This document shows positions 46,417 through 55,443 of a stretch of DNA of 64,000 nt, piece after piece. This DNA comes from Pelomonas sp039929605. Its GTDB lineage: Bacteria > Pseudomonadota > Gammaproteobacteria > Burkholderiales > Burkholderiaceae_C. The position numbers were made by a program, and so were the translations under genes. The DNA lies in the NCBI RefSeq assembly GCF_039929605.1, contig NZ_JBDSQX010000007.1:20669-84668 (forward strand). Reading direction: 5' to 3'. The notes under the pieces were generated by a model that was given only the letters and a program-made list of their open reading frames with translations, searched no databases and was not told the DNA's origin. How positions within the stretch are numbered: the stretch's first letter is position 1; each line of letters opens with the position of its first letter.

Positions 46417-46826
46417 GGACAGGCACCGGGTTCTGAAGCGGCCGCGCGCGGGCGAACTCCCAGCGCGATGGCCTGCAAACAATATGCTCATCCGTCGTTG
46501 GCAACCGCCGGAGCAGGGGGGTTCCGTGCTGCATCTCATGGTTGACACGGCTGTGTTTGCCGACGTCTTGGGCAAGCGACAGGCGCGGTCGAGCACGGAG
46601 GCAAGTGGCGCGTGCGCGGGGTGGACGTTGCGTGAGCGGCGGCAAAACCGGGGCGGCCACCAGGGCTTGGGGCGGGCCAGCAGGTGACTGACTGATACAA
46701 TCGCGTGCTCCCCAAACCCGCACATTTCCATGTGCTTGAGCCGGATGCGGTGGAAGTCGCAAGCCCGGTTCTCAGGGGGGATGGATCGGCAACGATCTGC
46801 CCCTACCCGCCTCTGGAGCTTTCCTC
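46417..46826. other. 410-bp divergent intergenic region between tpsB and guaB
   Basis: No gene is evident. It must hold the promoter of the tps operon (leftward) and that of guaB (rightward). An extended -10 element for guaB is described separately. I see no clear tps promoter. Confidence 0.5.
46693..46701 (+). promoter_or_regulatory. Extended -10 promoter element of guaB
   Basis: TGATACAAT combines a TGN extension with TACAAT, about 125 bp before the guaB ATG. No good -35 stands at 17 bp, which fits an extended -10 promoter. Confidence 0.4.
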
Positions 46827-48296
46827 ATGCGCCTTCTCGGCAAAGCGCTCACCTTCGACGATGTTCTGTTGGTGCCAGCGTTCTCCCAGGTGTTGCCCCG
46901 CGACACCAGCCTTGCGACCCGCCTGTCGCGCAACATCCCTCTGAATCTGCCGCTGGTGTCCGCCGCGATGGACACCGTGACCGAGGCCCGCCTGGCGATT
47001 GCGATCGCGCAGGAAGGTGGCATCGGCATCGTGCACAAGAACCTGAGTGCCGAAGCGCAGGCGCGCGAAGTGGCCCGGGTCAAACGCTACGAGAGTGGTG
47101 TCGTCCGCGAACCGCTGACCATCGGCCCCAACGCCACGGTGCGTGAGGCCATGGAGCTGACCCGCCAGCACGGCTTCTCGGGCTTCCCGGTCGTCGAAGG
47201 CAAGCGCGTCATCGGCATCGTCACCAACCGCGACCTGCGCTTCGAGACCCGCATGGACGCCCGCGTCAGCGAGATCATGACGCCGGCCGAGAAGCTCATC
47301 ACCGTCAAGGAAGGCGCGTCCACAGGCGAGGCCAAGGCGCTGATGCACAAGCACAAGCTGGAGCGCGTCGTCGTCGTCAATGACGCCTTCGAGTTGCGCG
47401 GCTTGATGACCACCAAGGACATCACCAAGCAGACGAGCTTTCCCAATGCCGCGCGCGACAGCCACGGCAAGCTGCGCGTCGGCGCGGCGGTCGGCTTTGG
47501 TGACGACACCGAGGAGCGCGTCGAACTGCTGATCAAGGCCGGCGTCGATGCCCTCATCGTCGACACCGCACACGGCCACAGTGCCGGTGTGCTGGACCGT
47601 GTGCGCTGGGTCAAGCGCCAGTACCCGCAGATCGACGTCATCGGCGGCAATATCGCCACCGGTGCGGCGGCGTTGGCGCTGGTTGAGGCCGGCGCGGACG
47701 GCGTCAAGGTCGGCATCGGCCCCGGCTCCATCTGCACGACGCGCATCGTTGCCGGCGTGGGCGTGCCTCAGATCACGGCCATCGACAACGTCGTGACCGC
47801 GCTCAAGGGCACCGGCGTGCCGGTCATCGCCGATGGCGGCGTGCGCTACTCGGGCGACCTGGCCAAGGCCATCGCCGCGGGTGCCGACTGCGTCATGATG
47901 GGTGGCGCCTTCGCCGGCACCGAGGAAGCGCCGGGCGAGGTCGTGCTCTACCAGGGCCGCACCTTCAAGAGTTACCGCGGCATGGGCTCCCTGGGTGCGA
48001 TGGCCAAGGGCAGCGCGGACCGCTATTTCCAGGACACGTCGGGCAACAACCCGAACACGTCCAAGCTCGTGCCCGAAGGCATCGAAGGCCAGGTGCCCTA
48101 CAAGGGCTCGGTCGTGCAGGTCATCTTCCAGATGGCCGGCGGCCTGAAGGCGTCGATGCACTACTGCGGCTGCGGCACCATCGCCGACATGCAGGACAAG
48201 GCCGAGTTCGTCGAGATCACGACGGCGGGCATGCGCGAGAGCCATGTCCACGACGTGCAGATCACGAAGGAATCGCCGAACTACCGCAGCGAGTGA
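46827..48296 (+). CDS. guaB: Inosine-5'-monophosphate dehydrogenase
   Basis: The 489-residue IMPDH catalyses the NAD-dependent step from IMP to XMP, the committed step to GMP. The TIM barrel begins LTFDDVLLVPAFS. Two CBS domains interrupt it (about residues 93-205, with VVEGKRVIGIVTNRDLRF). The active-site loop GPGSICTTRIV carries Cys303, and the flap region follows with KSYRGMGSLGAM. The length is exactly that of bacterial IMPDH. It is followed by a hairpin terminator, an MFS gene and then guaA. Confidence 0.98.
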   Translation: MRLLGKALTFDDVLLVPAFSQVLPRDTSLATRLSRNIPLNLPLVSAAMDTVTEARLAIAIAQEGGIGIVHKNLSAEAQAREVARVKRYESGVVREPLTIGPNATVREAMELTRQHGFSGFPVVEGKRVIGIVTNRDLRFETRMDARVSEIMTPAEKLITVKEGASTGEAKALMHKHKLERVVVVNDAFELRGLMTTKDITKQTSFPNAARDSHGKLRVGAAVGFGDDTEERVELLIKAGVDALIVDTAHGHSAGVLDRVRWVKRQYPQIDVIGGNIATGAAALALVEAGADGVKVGIGPGSICTTRIVAGVGVPQITAIDNVVTALKGTGVPVIADGGVRYSGDLAKAIAAGADCVMMGGAFAGTEEAPGEVVLYQGRTFKSYRGMGSLGAMAKGSADRYFQDTSGNNPNTSKLVPEGIEGQVPYKGSVVQVIFQMAGGLKASMHYCGCGTIADMQDKAEFVEITTAGMRESHVHDVQITKESPNYRSE

Positions 48297-48312
48297 GCTG
48301 TTGATCTGAGCG

Positions 48313-48346
48313 AACGGGGCGACCTCAGATCGCCCCGTTTCTCTTT
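48313..48346 (+). terminator. Rho-independent terminator after guaB
   Basis: AACGGGGCGA (48313-48322) pairs with TCGCCCCGTT (48330-48339) around a seven-base loop, followed by TCTCTTTTT. It sits 17 bp after the guaB stop. Confidence 0.88.
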
Positions 48347-48358
48347 TTAAGAACCACG

Positions 48359-49588
48359 ATGAGCCCCTCTCCGACGCGCACCCCGGCCATGGGCTTCATC
48401 ATGGCCGCCGTGCTGATCGACATGATCTCCATCGGCCTGATGGTGCCGGTCCTGCCTCACATCGTGGGTACCTTCACGCACAGCAACGACGAGCAGACAT
48501 CGGCCTTCCTGCTGGTGACGATGGCCTTCGGTGTGGCCAACTTCTTTGGCTCGCCCATCCTGGGCGCGCTGTCGGACCGCTTCGGCCGCCGGCCCGTGCT
48601 GCTGATCGGCTTTGCCGGCCTGGCGCTCAGCTTCTTCGTGACGGCGATGGCCACTGCGCTGTGGATGCTGGTCGCCGTGCGCCTGTTCTCGGGCGCCATG
48701 CAGGCCAACGTCGCGATTGCCAACGCCTACGTGGCCGACATCACGCCGCCGCAGGACCGCGCGCGCCGTTTCGGCCAGCTCGGCGCGATGTTCGGCATCG
48801 GCTTCATCCTCGGGCCCGTGGTGGGTGGCTGGCTCGGCCACTACGACGTGCACTGGCCCTTCCTGGCGGCGGGCTGCATGGCCGTGCTGAACTGGTGTTA
48901 CGGCTTCTTCGTGCTGCCCGAATCGCTGCCCCCGGGGCGGCGCACGGCCTTCAACTGGAAGAAGGCCAACCCCATCAGCGCGCTGCGCGGCTTGGCGGCG
49001 CTGAAGGGCGTTGGGGCGCTGGTGGTGGTGATCGCCCTGTCGTCGCTGGCGCAGTTCATGTTGCACATGACCTGGGTGCTCTACACCAAGTTCCGTTTCG
49101 GCTGGGGGTCGCTGGAGGTCGGCTGGTCGCTGTTCGCGGTGGGCATCGTGTCGGTGCTGAGCCAGGGCGTGTTGCTCAAGCCCCTGCTCGCACGCTTCAG
49201 CGCGCAGCGGCTCGCTGTCATCAGCATGACGTCGGCCTCGCTGGCCTACCTGGGCTTCGGTCTCGCCACCGAGGGTTGGATGATGTACGTCGTCATCGGC
49301 CTCAACCTGCTGGGCGGCGTCGCAACTGCGGCTCTGCAGAGCGTCATCTCCAACGCCGCGCCGGCGACGGAGCAGGGCAAGGCCATGGGCGCCGTGTCCT
49401 CGCTCAACAGCCTGATGGCTGTCATCGCCCCGCTCGTGGGCCTGACGCTGCTCGCCCAGGTGTCGCACCTGCCTGCGGGCAACCTGCTCATCGGCCTGCC
49501 CTTCTTCGCCTGCGCCGCGCTGCAAGCCGCGGCCATGCTGACCACGCTCTTTTTCTTCCGCAGCCACCCGGCGGCACAGCCGGCCTGA
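48359..49588 (+). CDS. MFS transporter, TCR/Tet-like family
   Basis: The 409-residue product has 12 predicted membrane segments. The cytoplasmic loop 2-3 motif GALSDRFGRRPVLL (about residue 65) is the MFS motif A, and GQLGAMFGIGFILGPVVGGWLG is motif C of drug/H+ antiporters. Overall similarity is to tetracycline-efflux (TCR/TetA) proteins that bacteria often carry on the chromosome without a resistance role. The substrate is unknown. It begins 13 bp after the guaB terminator and ends 10 bp before guaA, so it probably shares a transcript with guaA. Confidence 0.88.
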   Translation: MSPSPTRTPAMGFIMAAVLIDMISIGLMVPVLPHIVGTFTHSNDEQTSAFLLVTMAFGVANFFGSPILGALSDRFGRRPVLLIGFAGLALSFFVTAMATALWMLVAVRLFSGAMQANVAIANAYVADITPPQDRARRFGQLGAMFGIGFILGPVVGGWLGHYDVHWPFLAAGCMAVLNWCYGFFVLPESLPPGRRTAFNWKKANPISALRGLAALKGVGALVVVIALSSLAQFMLHMTWVLYTKFRFGWGSLEVGWSLFAVGIVSVLSQGVLLKPLLARFSAQRLAVISMTSASLAYLGFGLATEGWMMYVVIGLNLLGGVATAALQSVISNAAPATEQGKAMGAVSSLNSLMAVIAPLVGLTLLAQVSHLPAGNLLIGLPFFACAALQAAAMLTTLFFFRSHPAAQPA

Positions 49589-49598
49589 AAGACGCTTC

Positions 49599-51185
49599 AT
49601 GCAACACGACAAGGTCCTCATCCTCGACTTCGGCTCGCAGGTCACCCAGCTCATCGCGCGCCGCGTGCGCGAAGCAGCGGTGTACTGCGAGATCCATCCG
49701 AACGACGTGTCCGACGACTTCATCAAGTCGTTCGCGCCCAAGGCCATCATCCTCAGCGGCAGCCACGCGTCCACGTACGAAGACCACGAGCTGCGAGCAC
49801 CGCAGGCCGTGTGGGAGCTGGGCGTGCCGGTGCTGGGCATTTGCTACGGCATGTTCACGATGACCGTGCAGTTGGGCGGCCAGGTCGAGGCGGCCGACCA
49901 CCGCGAATTCGGCTACGCCGAGGTGCGCGCGCACGGCCACACCCAGCTGCTGAACGGCATCCAGGACTTCGAGACGACCGAGGGCCACGGCATGCTCAAG
50001 GTCTGGATGAGCCATGGCGACAAGGTCACCGCAATGCCGCCGGGCTTCAAGCTGATGGCGTCCACGCCGAGCTGCCCGATCGCCGGCATGGCCAACGAAG
50101 AGAAGCGCTACTACGCCGTCCAGTTCCACCCCGAAGTCACGCACACCGTGCAGGGCGATGCGCTGCTGCGCCGCTTTGTGCGCGACATCGCCGGCTGCCA
50201 GGGCGATTGGCAGATGGGCAGCTACATCGAAGAAGCCGTCGCCAAGATCCGCGAGCAGGTCGGTGACGAGGAAGTCATCCTGGGCCTGTCCGGTGGCGTC
50301 GATTCCAGCGTGGCCGCCGCGTTGATCCACCGCGCCATCGGCGACCAGCTCACCTGCGTCTTCGTCGACCACGGCCTGCTGCGCCTGAACGAGGGGCAGA
50401 TGGTGATGGACATGTTCGTCGGCCGCCTGCACGCCAAGGTGATCCGCGTCGACGCCAGCGATGCCTTCCTCGGCAAGCTGGCCGGCGTGACCGACCCCGA
50501 GCGCAAGCGCAAGATCATCGGCGCCGAGTTCGTCGAGGTGTTTCAGGCCGAGGCCGGCAAGCTGAAGAACGCCAAGTGGCTGGCCCAGGGCACCATCTAT
50601 CCCGACGTCGTCGAGAGCGGTGGCACCAAGACCAAGAAGGCCATGACGATCAAGAGCCACCACAACGTCGGTGGCCTGCCCGAGACGCTGGGCTTGAAGC
50701 TGCTGGAGCCGCTGCGCGAGCTGTTCAAGGACGAAGTGCGCGCTTTGGGCGTGGCGCTGGGCCTGCCCGAGGACATGGTCTACCGCCACCCCTTCCCCGG
50801 CCCGGGCCTGGGCGTGCGCATCCTGGGCGAGGTCAGGAAGGACTTCGCCGACCTGCTGCGCCGCGCCGACGCCATCTTCATCGAGGAGCTGCGCAACACC
50901 ATCGACCCCGCCACGGGCAAGAGCTGGTACGCGCTGACCTCGCAGGCGTTTGCCGTCTTCCTGCCGGTGAAGAGCGTGGGCGTGATGGGCGACGGCCGCA
51001 CCTATGACTACGTCGTCGCGCTGCGCGCCGTGCAGACCAGCGACTTCATGACGGCCGACTGGGCCGAGCTACCTTACAGCCTGCTCAAGAAGACGAGCGG
51101 CCGCATCATCAACGAGGTGCGCGGCATCAACCGCGTGACCTACGACGTCTCCAGCAAGCCGCCCGCGACCATCGAGTGGGAGTGA
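49599..51185 (+). CDS. guaA: GMP synthase (glutamine-hydrolysing)
   Basis: This 528-residue two-domain enzyme converts XMP to GMP. In the class-I glutamine amidotransferase domain Cys82 (GICYGM), His177 and Glu179 (FHPEVTH) form the triad. In the ATP pyrophosphatase domain the P-loop LSGGVDSS is at 230-237, and the C-terminal dimerisation part ends PPATIEWE. The amidotransferase has LSGSHAS in place of the more common LSGGPAS, and Phe after CYGM; both lie outside the triad. Start ATG has no strong Shine-Dalgarno sequence; translation may be coupled to the MFS gene. Confidence 0.97.
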   Translation: MQHDKVLILDFGSQVTQLIARRVREAAVYCEIHPNDVSDDFIKSFAPKAIILSGSHASTYEDHELRAPQAVWELGVPVLGICYGMFTMTVQLGGQVEAADHREFGYAEVRAHGHTQLLNGIQDFETTEGHGMLKVWMSHGDKVTAMPPGFKLMASTPSCPIAGMANEEKRYYAVQFHPEVTHTVQGDALLRRFVRDIAGCQGDWQMGSYIEEAVAKIREQVGDEEVILGLSGGVDSSVAAALIHRAIGDQLTCVFVDHGLLRLNEGQMVMDMFVGRLHAKVIRVDASDAFLGKLAGVTDPERKRKIIGAEFVEVFQAEAGKLKNAKWLAQGTIYPDVVESGGTKTKKAMTIKSHHNVGGLPETLGLKLLEPLRELFKDEVRALGVALGLPEDMVYRHPFPGPGLGVRILGEVRKDFADLLRRADAIFIEELRNTIDPATGKSWYALTSQAFAVFLPVKSVGVMGDGRTYDYVVALRAVQTSDFMTADWAELPYSLLKKTSGRIINEVRGINRVTYDVSSKPPATIEWE

Positions 51186-51436
51186 ATCAAGATCGTCCCA
51201 CGGTGTTCCCGAACATCCGAAGACGACCCGATTTCATCGTAGGGACAAGGCCTTAGCGTCCTACTGCATCCCGCGGCATCCAGAGACGTCCCTCCCGTCC
51301 TGAGGGTTGACTTGGCCCCAATGCGGGGCCACGCCGAGCTCAGAGAGGCGGATGGTGGACGGCGTCAATAGACGATACCCATTCGTCAGCGCCAGCGACG
51401 CTCCACGGCCTGCCGCGGCCGCTCGGCGTTCTTGCG
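51186..51436. other. 251-bp gap between convergent guaA and galK
   Basis: No gene is supported. A hairpin TGGCCCC-AATGC-GGGGCCA lies at 51313-51331 without a T tract. The minus strand here reads LTNGYRLLTPSTIRLSELGV in a frame running out of an antisense galK shadow; it may be a fragment of an unknown gene. Confidence 0.4.
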
Positions 51437-52612
51437 TCATGCCGGCATGGCCCAAGGGCCGGCGCCTGCCGACGCCGTGCACAGGTAGCTCACGGCCGCG
51501 TGGCCGGCCGGTGAACGGTAGCGCTCGGCCACGGCCGCCATGGCCGCCTCGGCCAGCGCTTGGGACGTCAGCGCGACCACGCAGCCGCCAAAGCCGCCGC
51601 CCGTCATGCGCACGCCGCCATGCGTGCCTATGGCCGAGCGGATGATCTCGACCAGGCCATCGATGGCCGGCGTCGTGATCTCGAAGTCGTCGCGCATGGA
51701 CGCATGCGAAGCGGCCATCAGTTCGGACAGTTGCTGCCAGTCTGAGGTCGCCAGCGCCTGGGCAGCAGCCAATGTGCGCACGTTCTCGGTGACGACGTGG
51801 CGGGCGCGGCGGAACGCGGTGGCGTCCAGCCCGCCCGCGCCGCTGGCGAGTGTGGCGAGGTCGATGTCGCGCAGCGCCTTCACACCGAAGTGCCGGGCCG
51901 CAGCCTCGCATTGCTCGCGGCGCAGGTTGTATTCGCTGCCCACCAGGCCGCGCTGGATCTTGGAGTCGACGATCAGCACCGCCATGTCCGCCGGCATCGC
52001 CACCGCCGTGCCTTCCAGGCTGCGGCAGTCGATCAGCAGCGCCTTGCCGGCCTGGCCGCGCGCACTGATGAGCTGATCCATGATGCCGCAGCGGCAACCG
52101 ACGAACTCGTTCTCGGCGCGCTGCGCCAGCAAGGCCAGCGTGGTCGCGTCCAGGTCGTTCAGCCCGGCGAGCTGCTTGAAGGCCTGGCCCACCGACACCT
52201 CCAGCGCGGCCGACGACGACAGGCCCGCGCCCTGGGGCACGTCGCCGGTGATGGCCAGGTCGGCGCCCACCAGGGAGTAGCCGGCCTGCAGCAGCGCCTG
52301 CACCATGCCGCGCACATAGTTGGCCCAGGCGGCGTCTTCGCCACGCGGGGTGATGGGGTCGTCGAGGGAGAACTCGTCCAGCGCCTCGCCCTGGTCCAGC
52401 GCGAGCAGGCGCACCCGCCGGTCGCTGCGCGCACGGGCGGCCACCAGCGTGCCGAAGTCGATGGCGCAGGGCAGCACGAAGCCGTCGTTGTAGTCGGTGT
52501 GCTCGCCGATCAGGTTGACGCGGCCCGGCGCGCGGGCCACGGCGGTGGGTGCGCCGCCGAAAGCGGTGTCGAAGGCGGCGAGCAGCTTTTGATGTTGGGA
52601 AGTTGCGGTCAT
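51437..52612 (-). CDS. galK: Galactokinase
   Basis: This 391-residue GHMP kinase phosphorylates galactose at C1 (Leloir pathway). The N-terminal galactokinase signature GRVNLIGEHTDYNDGFVLP (residues 30-48) includes the substrate-binding GEHTDY. The GHMP ATP loop PQGAGLSSSAALE comes near residue 120, and GGVRMTGGGFGGCVVAL near the C-terminus. The ATG at 52612 overlaps the galT stop in an ATGA arrangement, showing coupled translation. No galE, transporter or regulator is in the window. Confidence 0.95.
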   Translation of the reverse strand: MTATSQHQKLLAAFDTAFGGAPTAVARAPGRVNLIGEHTDYNDGFVLPCAIDFGTLVAARARSDRRVRLLALDQGEALDEFSLDDPITPRGEDAAWANYVRGMVQALLQAGYSLVGADLAITGDVPQGAGLSSSAALEVSVGQAFKQLAGLNDLDATTLALLAQRAENEFVGCRCGIMDQLISARGQAGKALLIDCRSLEGTAVAMPADMAVLIVDSKIQRGLVGSEYNLRREQCEAAARHFGVKALRDIDLATLASGAGGLDATAFRRARHVVTENVRTLAAAQALATSDWQQLSELMAASHASMRDDFEITTPAIDGLVEIIRSAIGTHGGVRMTGGGFGGCVVALTSQALAEAAMAAVAERYRSPAGHAAVSYLCTASAGAGPWAMPA

Positions 52613-53673
52613 GGCGTGGTGTCCAGGTAGTGGCGGTCGGGCAGCGCACGCAGGCGCGCGGCGGCTTGTTCCGGGGTCAGGTCGCGCTGCGCCTCGGCCA
52701 GCATCTCGAAACCGACCATGAATTTGCGCACGGTAGCCGAGCGCAACAGCGGTGGGTAGAAGTGGGCGTGCAGTTGCCATGGTGCCGGGTCGCGGGCGTC
52801 GAAGGGTGCGCCGTGCCAGCCCATGGAGTAGGGGAAGGAGCACTGGAAGAGATTGTCATAGCGCGTGGTCAGCAGCTTGAGCGCCAGCGCCAGGTCGGCG
52901 CGCTGCGGCTCGGTCAACTGCGGCAGGCGCTGCACGGCGAAGCGCGGCAGCAGCAGCGTCTCGAACGGCCAGGTGGCCCAGAAGGGCACGACGGCCAGCC
53001 AGTGCTCGGTCTGCACCACGACGCGCTCGGCCGCCGCCAGTTCACGGCTGGCCACGTCGAGCAGCAGCGGCCTGCCGTGCTTTGCGTGGTAGTTGCGCTG
53101 CTGCTGGTCTTCTGCGGCGGCTTCGGTGGGCAGGTAGTCGGTGGCCCAGATTTGCCCGTGCGGATGCGGCTGGGAGCAGCCCATCACCGCGCCCTTGTTC
53201 TCGAACACCTGCACCCAGGCGTGGCTGCGGCCCAGCTCTTCGCTCTGACTGCACCAGGTGTCGACGACGTTGGTGATGGCCGGCACGTCCAGCTCCGGCA
53301 GCGTGCGTGAGTGGTCGGGCGAGTAGCAGATGACGCGGCTGGTTCCGCGCGCCGCACGCAGCGCGAAGAGGTCGTCGCCCGCCTGCGCGGGATCGGGCTC
53401 GGGCACGTCGGGCAGCAGCGCAGCATGGTCATTCGTGAACACGAAGCTGCCGGCATAGGCCGGGTTCACGTCGCCGCCTACGCGCGTGTTGCCGGGGCAG
53501 AGATAGCAGCTCGGTTCGTAGCGCGGCGGGCGCTCCTCGGCCGCGGCCTCCTGCTGGCCTTGCCAAGGGCGCTTGCTGCGGTGCGGCGAGACCAGCACCC
53601 ACTGGCCGGTCAATGGGTTGCGGCGCCGGTGCGAATGCTCGGTGGGCTCGAAGGTGTCGGTCAGGCGGTTCAT
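52609..53673 (-). CDS. galT: Galactose-1-phosphate uridylyltransferase
   Basis: This 354-residue HIT-superfamily transferase exchanges UMP between UDP-glucose and galactose 1-phosphate. The active site is GCSQPHPHGQIWA, with the nucleophilic histidine at 172 (H-P-H at 170-172). A zinc-binding Cys pair CYLCPGN lies at 56-62, and DHSRTLPEL is at 120-128. The start at 53673 is supported by MNRLTDTFEP, the usual opening; longer upstream frames are noncoding. It is the first gene of galT-galK. Confidence 0.95.
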   Translation of the reverse strand: MNRLTDTFEPTEHSHRRRNPLTGQWVLVSPHRSKRPWQGQQEAAAEERPPRYEPSCYLCPGNTRVGGDVNPAYAGSFVFTNDHAALLPDVPEPDPAQAGDDLFALRAARGTSRVICYSPDHSRTLPELDVPAITNVVDTWCSQSEELGRSHAWVQVFENKGAVMGCSQPHPHGQIWATDYLPTEAAAEDQQQRNYHAKHGRPLLLDVASRELAAAERVVVQTEHWLAVVPFWATWPFETLLLPRFAVQRLPQLTEPQRADLALALKLLTTRYDNLFQCSFPYSMGWHGAPFDARDPAPWQLHAHFYPPLLRSATVRKFMVGFEMLAEAQRDLTPEQAAARLRALPDRHYLDTTP

Positions 53674-54366
53674 CACGGCGGGGCTTTGGAGAGGGAAGGC
53701 GGTGGCGGGCGCGCGCTCCAGGGCGGGGGCCAGGCCTGGGCCAGGCATTGCCGTTGTGGCGCGCCCCGGCAATGTACTTATTGTCGACCGGCGCCCTGGG
53801 GGCCTCGGTCACTCGCGTCTTGCCGTCGGCCAGCCTGAGCGTCGCCTTGCGGCGGCCGGGCGATGGGCCAGGTCGGTATAGAACTCGGCCGCGTACCAAG
53901 CCGCAGGCCGTGCCTCGGTGCGGGCCGACGCCGATGCGGTCGTCTGCGCCTGGAGCTCGGGCATGGGTGGCGGGCAGGCGCTGTCGAGCTGCTGTGGGGC
54001 CGTGTGGGCGCATGTGGCGGTGGCAGCGGGTGTGAGCGTCGAGGCTGAGCTGGCGCTGGACCCGGAGCTTATGGAGCTGATCGACGCTGAAGGCTGATGC
54101 GTCGTCGAGCCGAGCTTGTTCCATGCGCTGGTTGGTTTCAGCTCCCGGGTGAACCGGTTGATCGAGCTGCCGTCCGAGGTCAGGCCTGCGGTTCGGTAGG
54201 GCGCAGACGGATGACTGAGGTGCTGCCGCTGGTTTGCAGTCGACTCTGAACCGGACCTGAATGCGCGGCGCCTGGCATAAAGAGGTCATCGACGCCGGTT
54301 TCGTGGACGCGGCATTCATCCCGCACTCTCAGTGAGCGGTTCAAGTCGTCAACTCACAATCGAATG
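53674..54366. other. 693-bp region between galT and the copper module, no gene supported
   Basis: Both strands are open in places but the translations are low-complexity or change frame often. Two patches look like remnants. On the minus strand near 53790-53880 is LRLADGKTRVTEAPRAPVDN; on the plus strand a frame ends LDPELMELIDAEG at about 54097. Neither has a credible start or known domain. The galT promoter (leftward) is presumably here. Confidence 0.4.
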
Positions 54367-54487
54367 TCAGCTGCTTGAAGCTGCGAACAGAGTCTGGACG
54401 TCGGATTCGGCGTACTGCCGGTACCCCGAGTCCGTGCGCTGTGCGGTAGGCAACAGACACAGTGGCGGCTTGGCCGATGTTCAGCAT
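54367..54487 (-). pseudogene. Remnant of a MerR/CueR-type regulator
   Basis: From ATG 54487, preceded by a good GGAGGAGG, the sequence reads MLNIGQAATVS, which is the opening of the MerR helix-turn-helix. In a different frame it continues as TDSGYRQYAESDVQTL, the wing of CueR-like proteins, before ending after about 15 more codons. Roughly 15 to 20 residues between the two are missing and the effector domain is gone. A MerR-type promoter with a 19-bp spacer still stands upstream. Confidence 0.65.
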
Positions 54488-54517
54488 CGCGGGACCTCCT
54501 CCAGACTTGAGAGCAAC

Positions 54518-54548
54518 AGTCTAGAGATTCCCACCGCGGGAAGGTCAA
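54518..54548 (-). promoter_or_regulatory. MerR/CueR-type promoter of the regulator remnant
   Basis: On the minus strand TTGACC (54543-54548) and TAGACT (54518-54523) are separated by 19 bp, the over-long spacing typical of MerR-controlled promoters. The spacer contains the dyad TTCCC-GCG-GTGGGAA. Confidence 0.6.
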
Positions 54549-54596
54549 GGACGATTTGACGCTACTTGCGCTGTGTCAAGTTTTCGTCCGGTTGCC

Positions 54597-54627
54597 TTGA
54601 CCCTCCAACGATTGGAAGGTGGACAGT
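54597..54627 (+). promoter_or_regulatory. CueR-type promoter/operator of copZ
   Basis: TTGACC at 54597-54602 is followed by a 19-bp spacer with the dyad ACCCTCCAA-CGA-TTGGAAGGT and a GACAGT -10 (54622-54627). It lies 30 bp before the copZ ATG and is a typical CueR box. Confidence 0.75.
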
Positions 54628-54657
54628 CAGCGCATCGAACCACCCAAGGAACCTGCG

Positions 54658-54936
54658 ATGCATACCTACCGAGTTGACGACATGACCTGCGGCCACTGCG
54701 CCAGCACCATCACCAAAGCCCTCCGAGCGGTTGATACCGGTGCCGAGGTCGAGGTGGATCTGGGGCAGCACTTGGTGCGCGTCGAGTCGAGCAAGGCCGA
54801 CCCGCGAAAGCTCAGCGCAGCAATCACAGGTGCGGGCTACACACCGGTTTCGGTGGATCTGCAGTCTGTCGCTGCTTCCGCGCCCAAGTCGGGCGGATGC
54901 TGTTGCGGCAACGGCGCCTCAAGCTGCCGGACTTGA
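54658..54936 (+). CDS. copZ: Heavy-metal-associated domain copper chaperone CopZ-like
   Basis: The 92-residue HMA-domain protein has the metal-binding motif MTCGHCAS at residues 9-16 and ferredoxin-like strands (HLVRVESSKADPRKL, AAITGAGYTPVSV). It carries an added Cys-rich tail, GGCCCGNGASSC, that could form a second Cu(I) site. The start at 54658 follows AAGGAAC. It is expected to hand Cu(I) to the CopA ATPase encoded downstream. A CueR-type operator lies directly upstream. Confidence 0.88.
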   Translation: MHTYRVDDMTCGHCASTITKALRAVDTGAEVEVDLGQHLVRVESSKADPRKLSAAITGAGYTPVSVDLQSVAASAPKSGGCCCGNGASSCRT

Positions 54937-54997
54937 GATGCATCAAGCCATGACGGCTCCGATGCAGCGATGCTTTCCAAAAATCCTGGAGATGACC

Positions 54998-55426
54998 ATG
55001 CGTTCCATCCTCGTTCTCGCTGCTGCTGCAGCCCTCTCCACCGGCGCGCTGGCGCAATCCGACAAGGACCATGCCGCACATCACCCGCCCGGCGCGTCCG
55101 CCCCGGCGTCCGCTGCCCCGAAGGCTCCCACACGAGGCCAGATGGACAAGCAGATGAACGCGATGGGGGACATGCACGAGAAGATGATGGCCGCGAAGAC
55201 CCCTGAAGAACGGCAGGCCCTGATGGCCGGGCACATGAAGACCATGCAGGACGGCATGGCGATGATGGATCAGATGAAGGGCGGCATGGGTGGCAACGCC
55301 GGCCGGGGGATGGGCGGTGGCACGGCCACGAGCCCCGAGATGATGGGCAAGCGCATGGACATGATGGAAACGCTGATGCAGATGATGATGGACCGCGAGG
55401 GCATGAAGCCCCCGGCCACCAAGTAG
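54998..55426 (+). CDS. Met/His-rich periplasmic protein of the copper module
   Basis: The 142-residue product has a signal peptide (SILVLAAAAALSTGALA). The mature part is dominated by Met, His and Lys: DKDHAAHHPP at the N-terminus, then repeated M-x-x-M patterns (MDKQMNAMGDMHEKMM, MAMMDQMKGGMGG, MDMMETLMQMMMDREGM). This composition fits low-affinity Cu(I)/Cu(II) binding. I cannot assign it to a named family. ATG 54998 is chosen over 54992 for spacing from GGAG. It lies between copZ and the broken methyltransferase gene. Confidence 0.75.
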   Translation: MRSILVLAAAAALSTGALAQSDKDHAAHHPPGASAPASAAPKAPTRGQMDKQMNAMGDMHEKMMAAKTPEERQALMAGHMKTMQDGMAMMDQMKGGMGGNAGRGMGGGTATSPEMMGKRMDMMETLMQMMMDREGMKPPATK

Positions 55427-55443
55427 CCCTATCGGAGCGAGTC

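Noticed and set aside
29500..46545. Many long plus-strand open frames (up to about 1,290 codons) opposite tpsA and tpsB
   Set aside because: They mirror the repetitive Ser/Thr/Gly codons of tpsA as Val/Ala/Pro or Gln/Arg/His-rich translations. The minus-strand product has a signal peptide, TPS domain and partner gene, so these are shadows.
46803..48251. 482-codon minus-strand frame opposite guaB
   Set aside because: Antisense of a fully convincing IMP dehydrogenase.
51186..51436. Integration site at the 3' end of guaA
   Set aside because: guaA is a known integration hotspot, but no integrase or duplicated guaA end is visible here.
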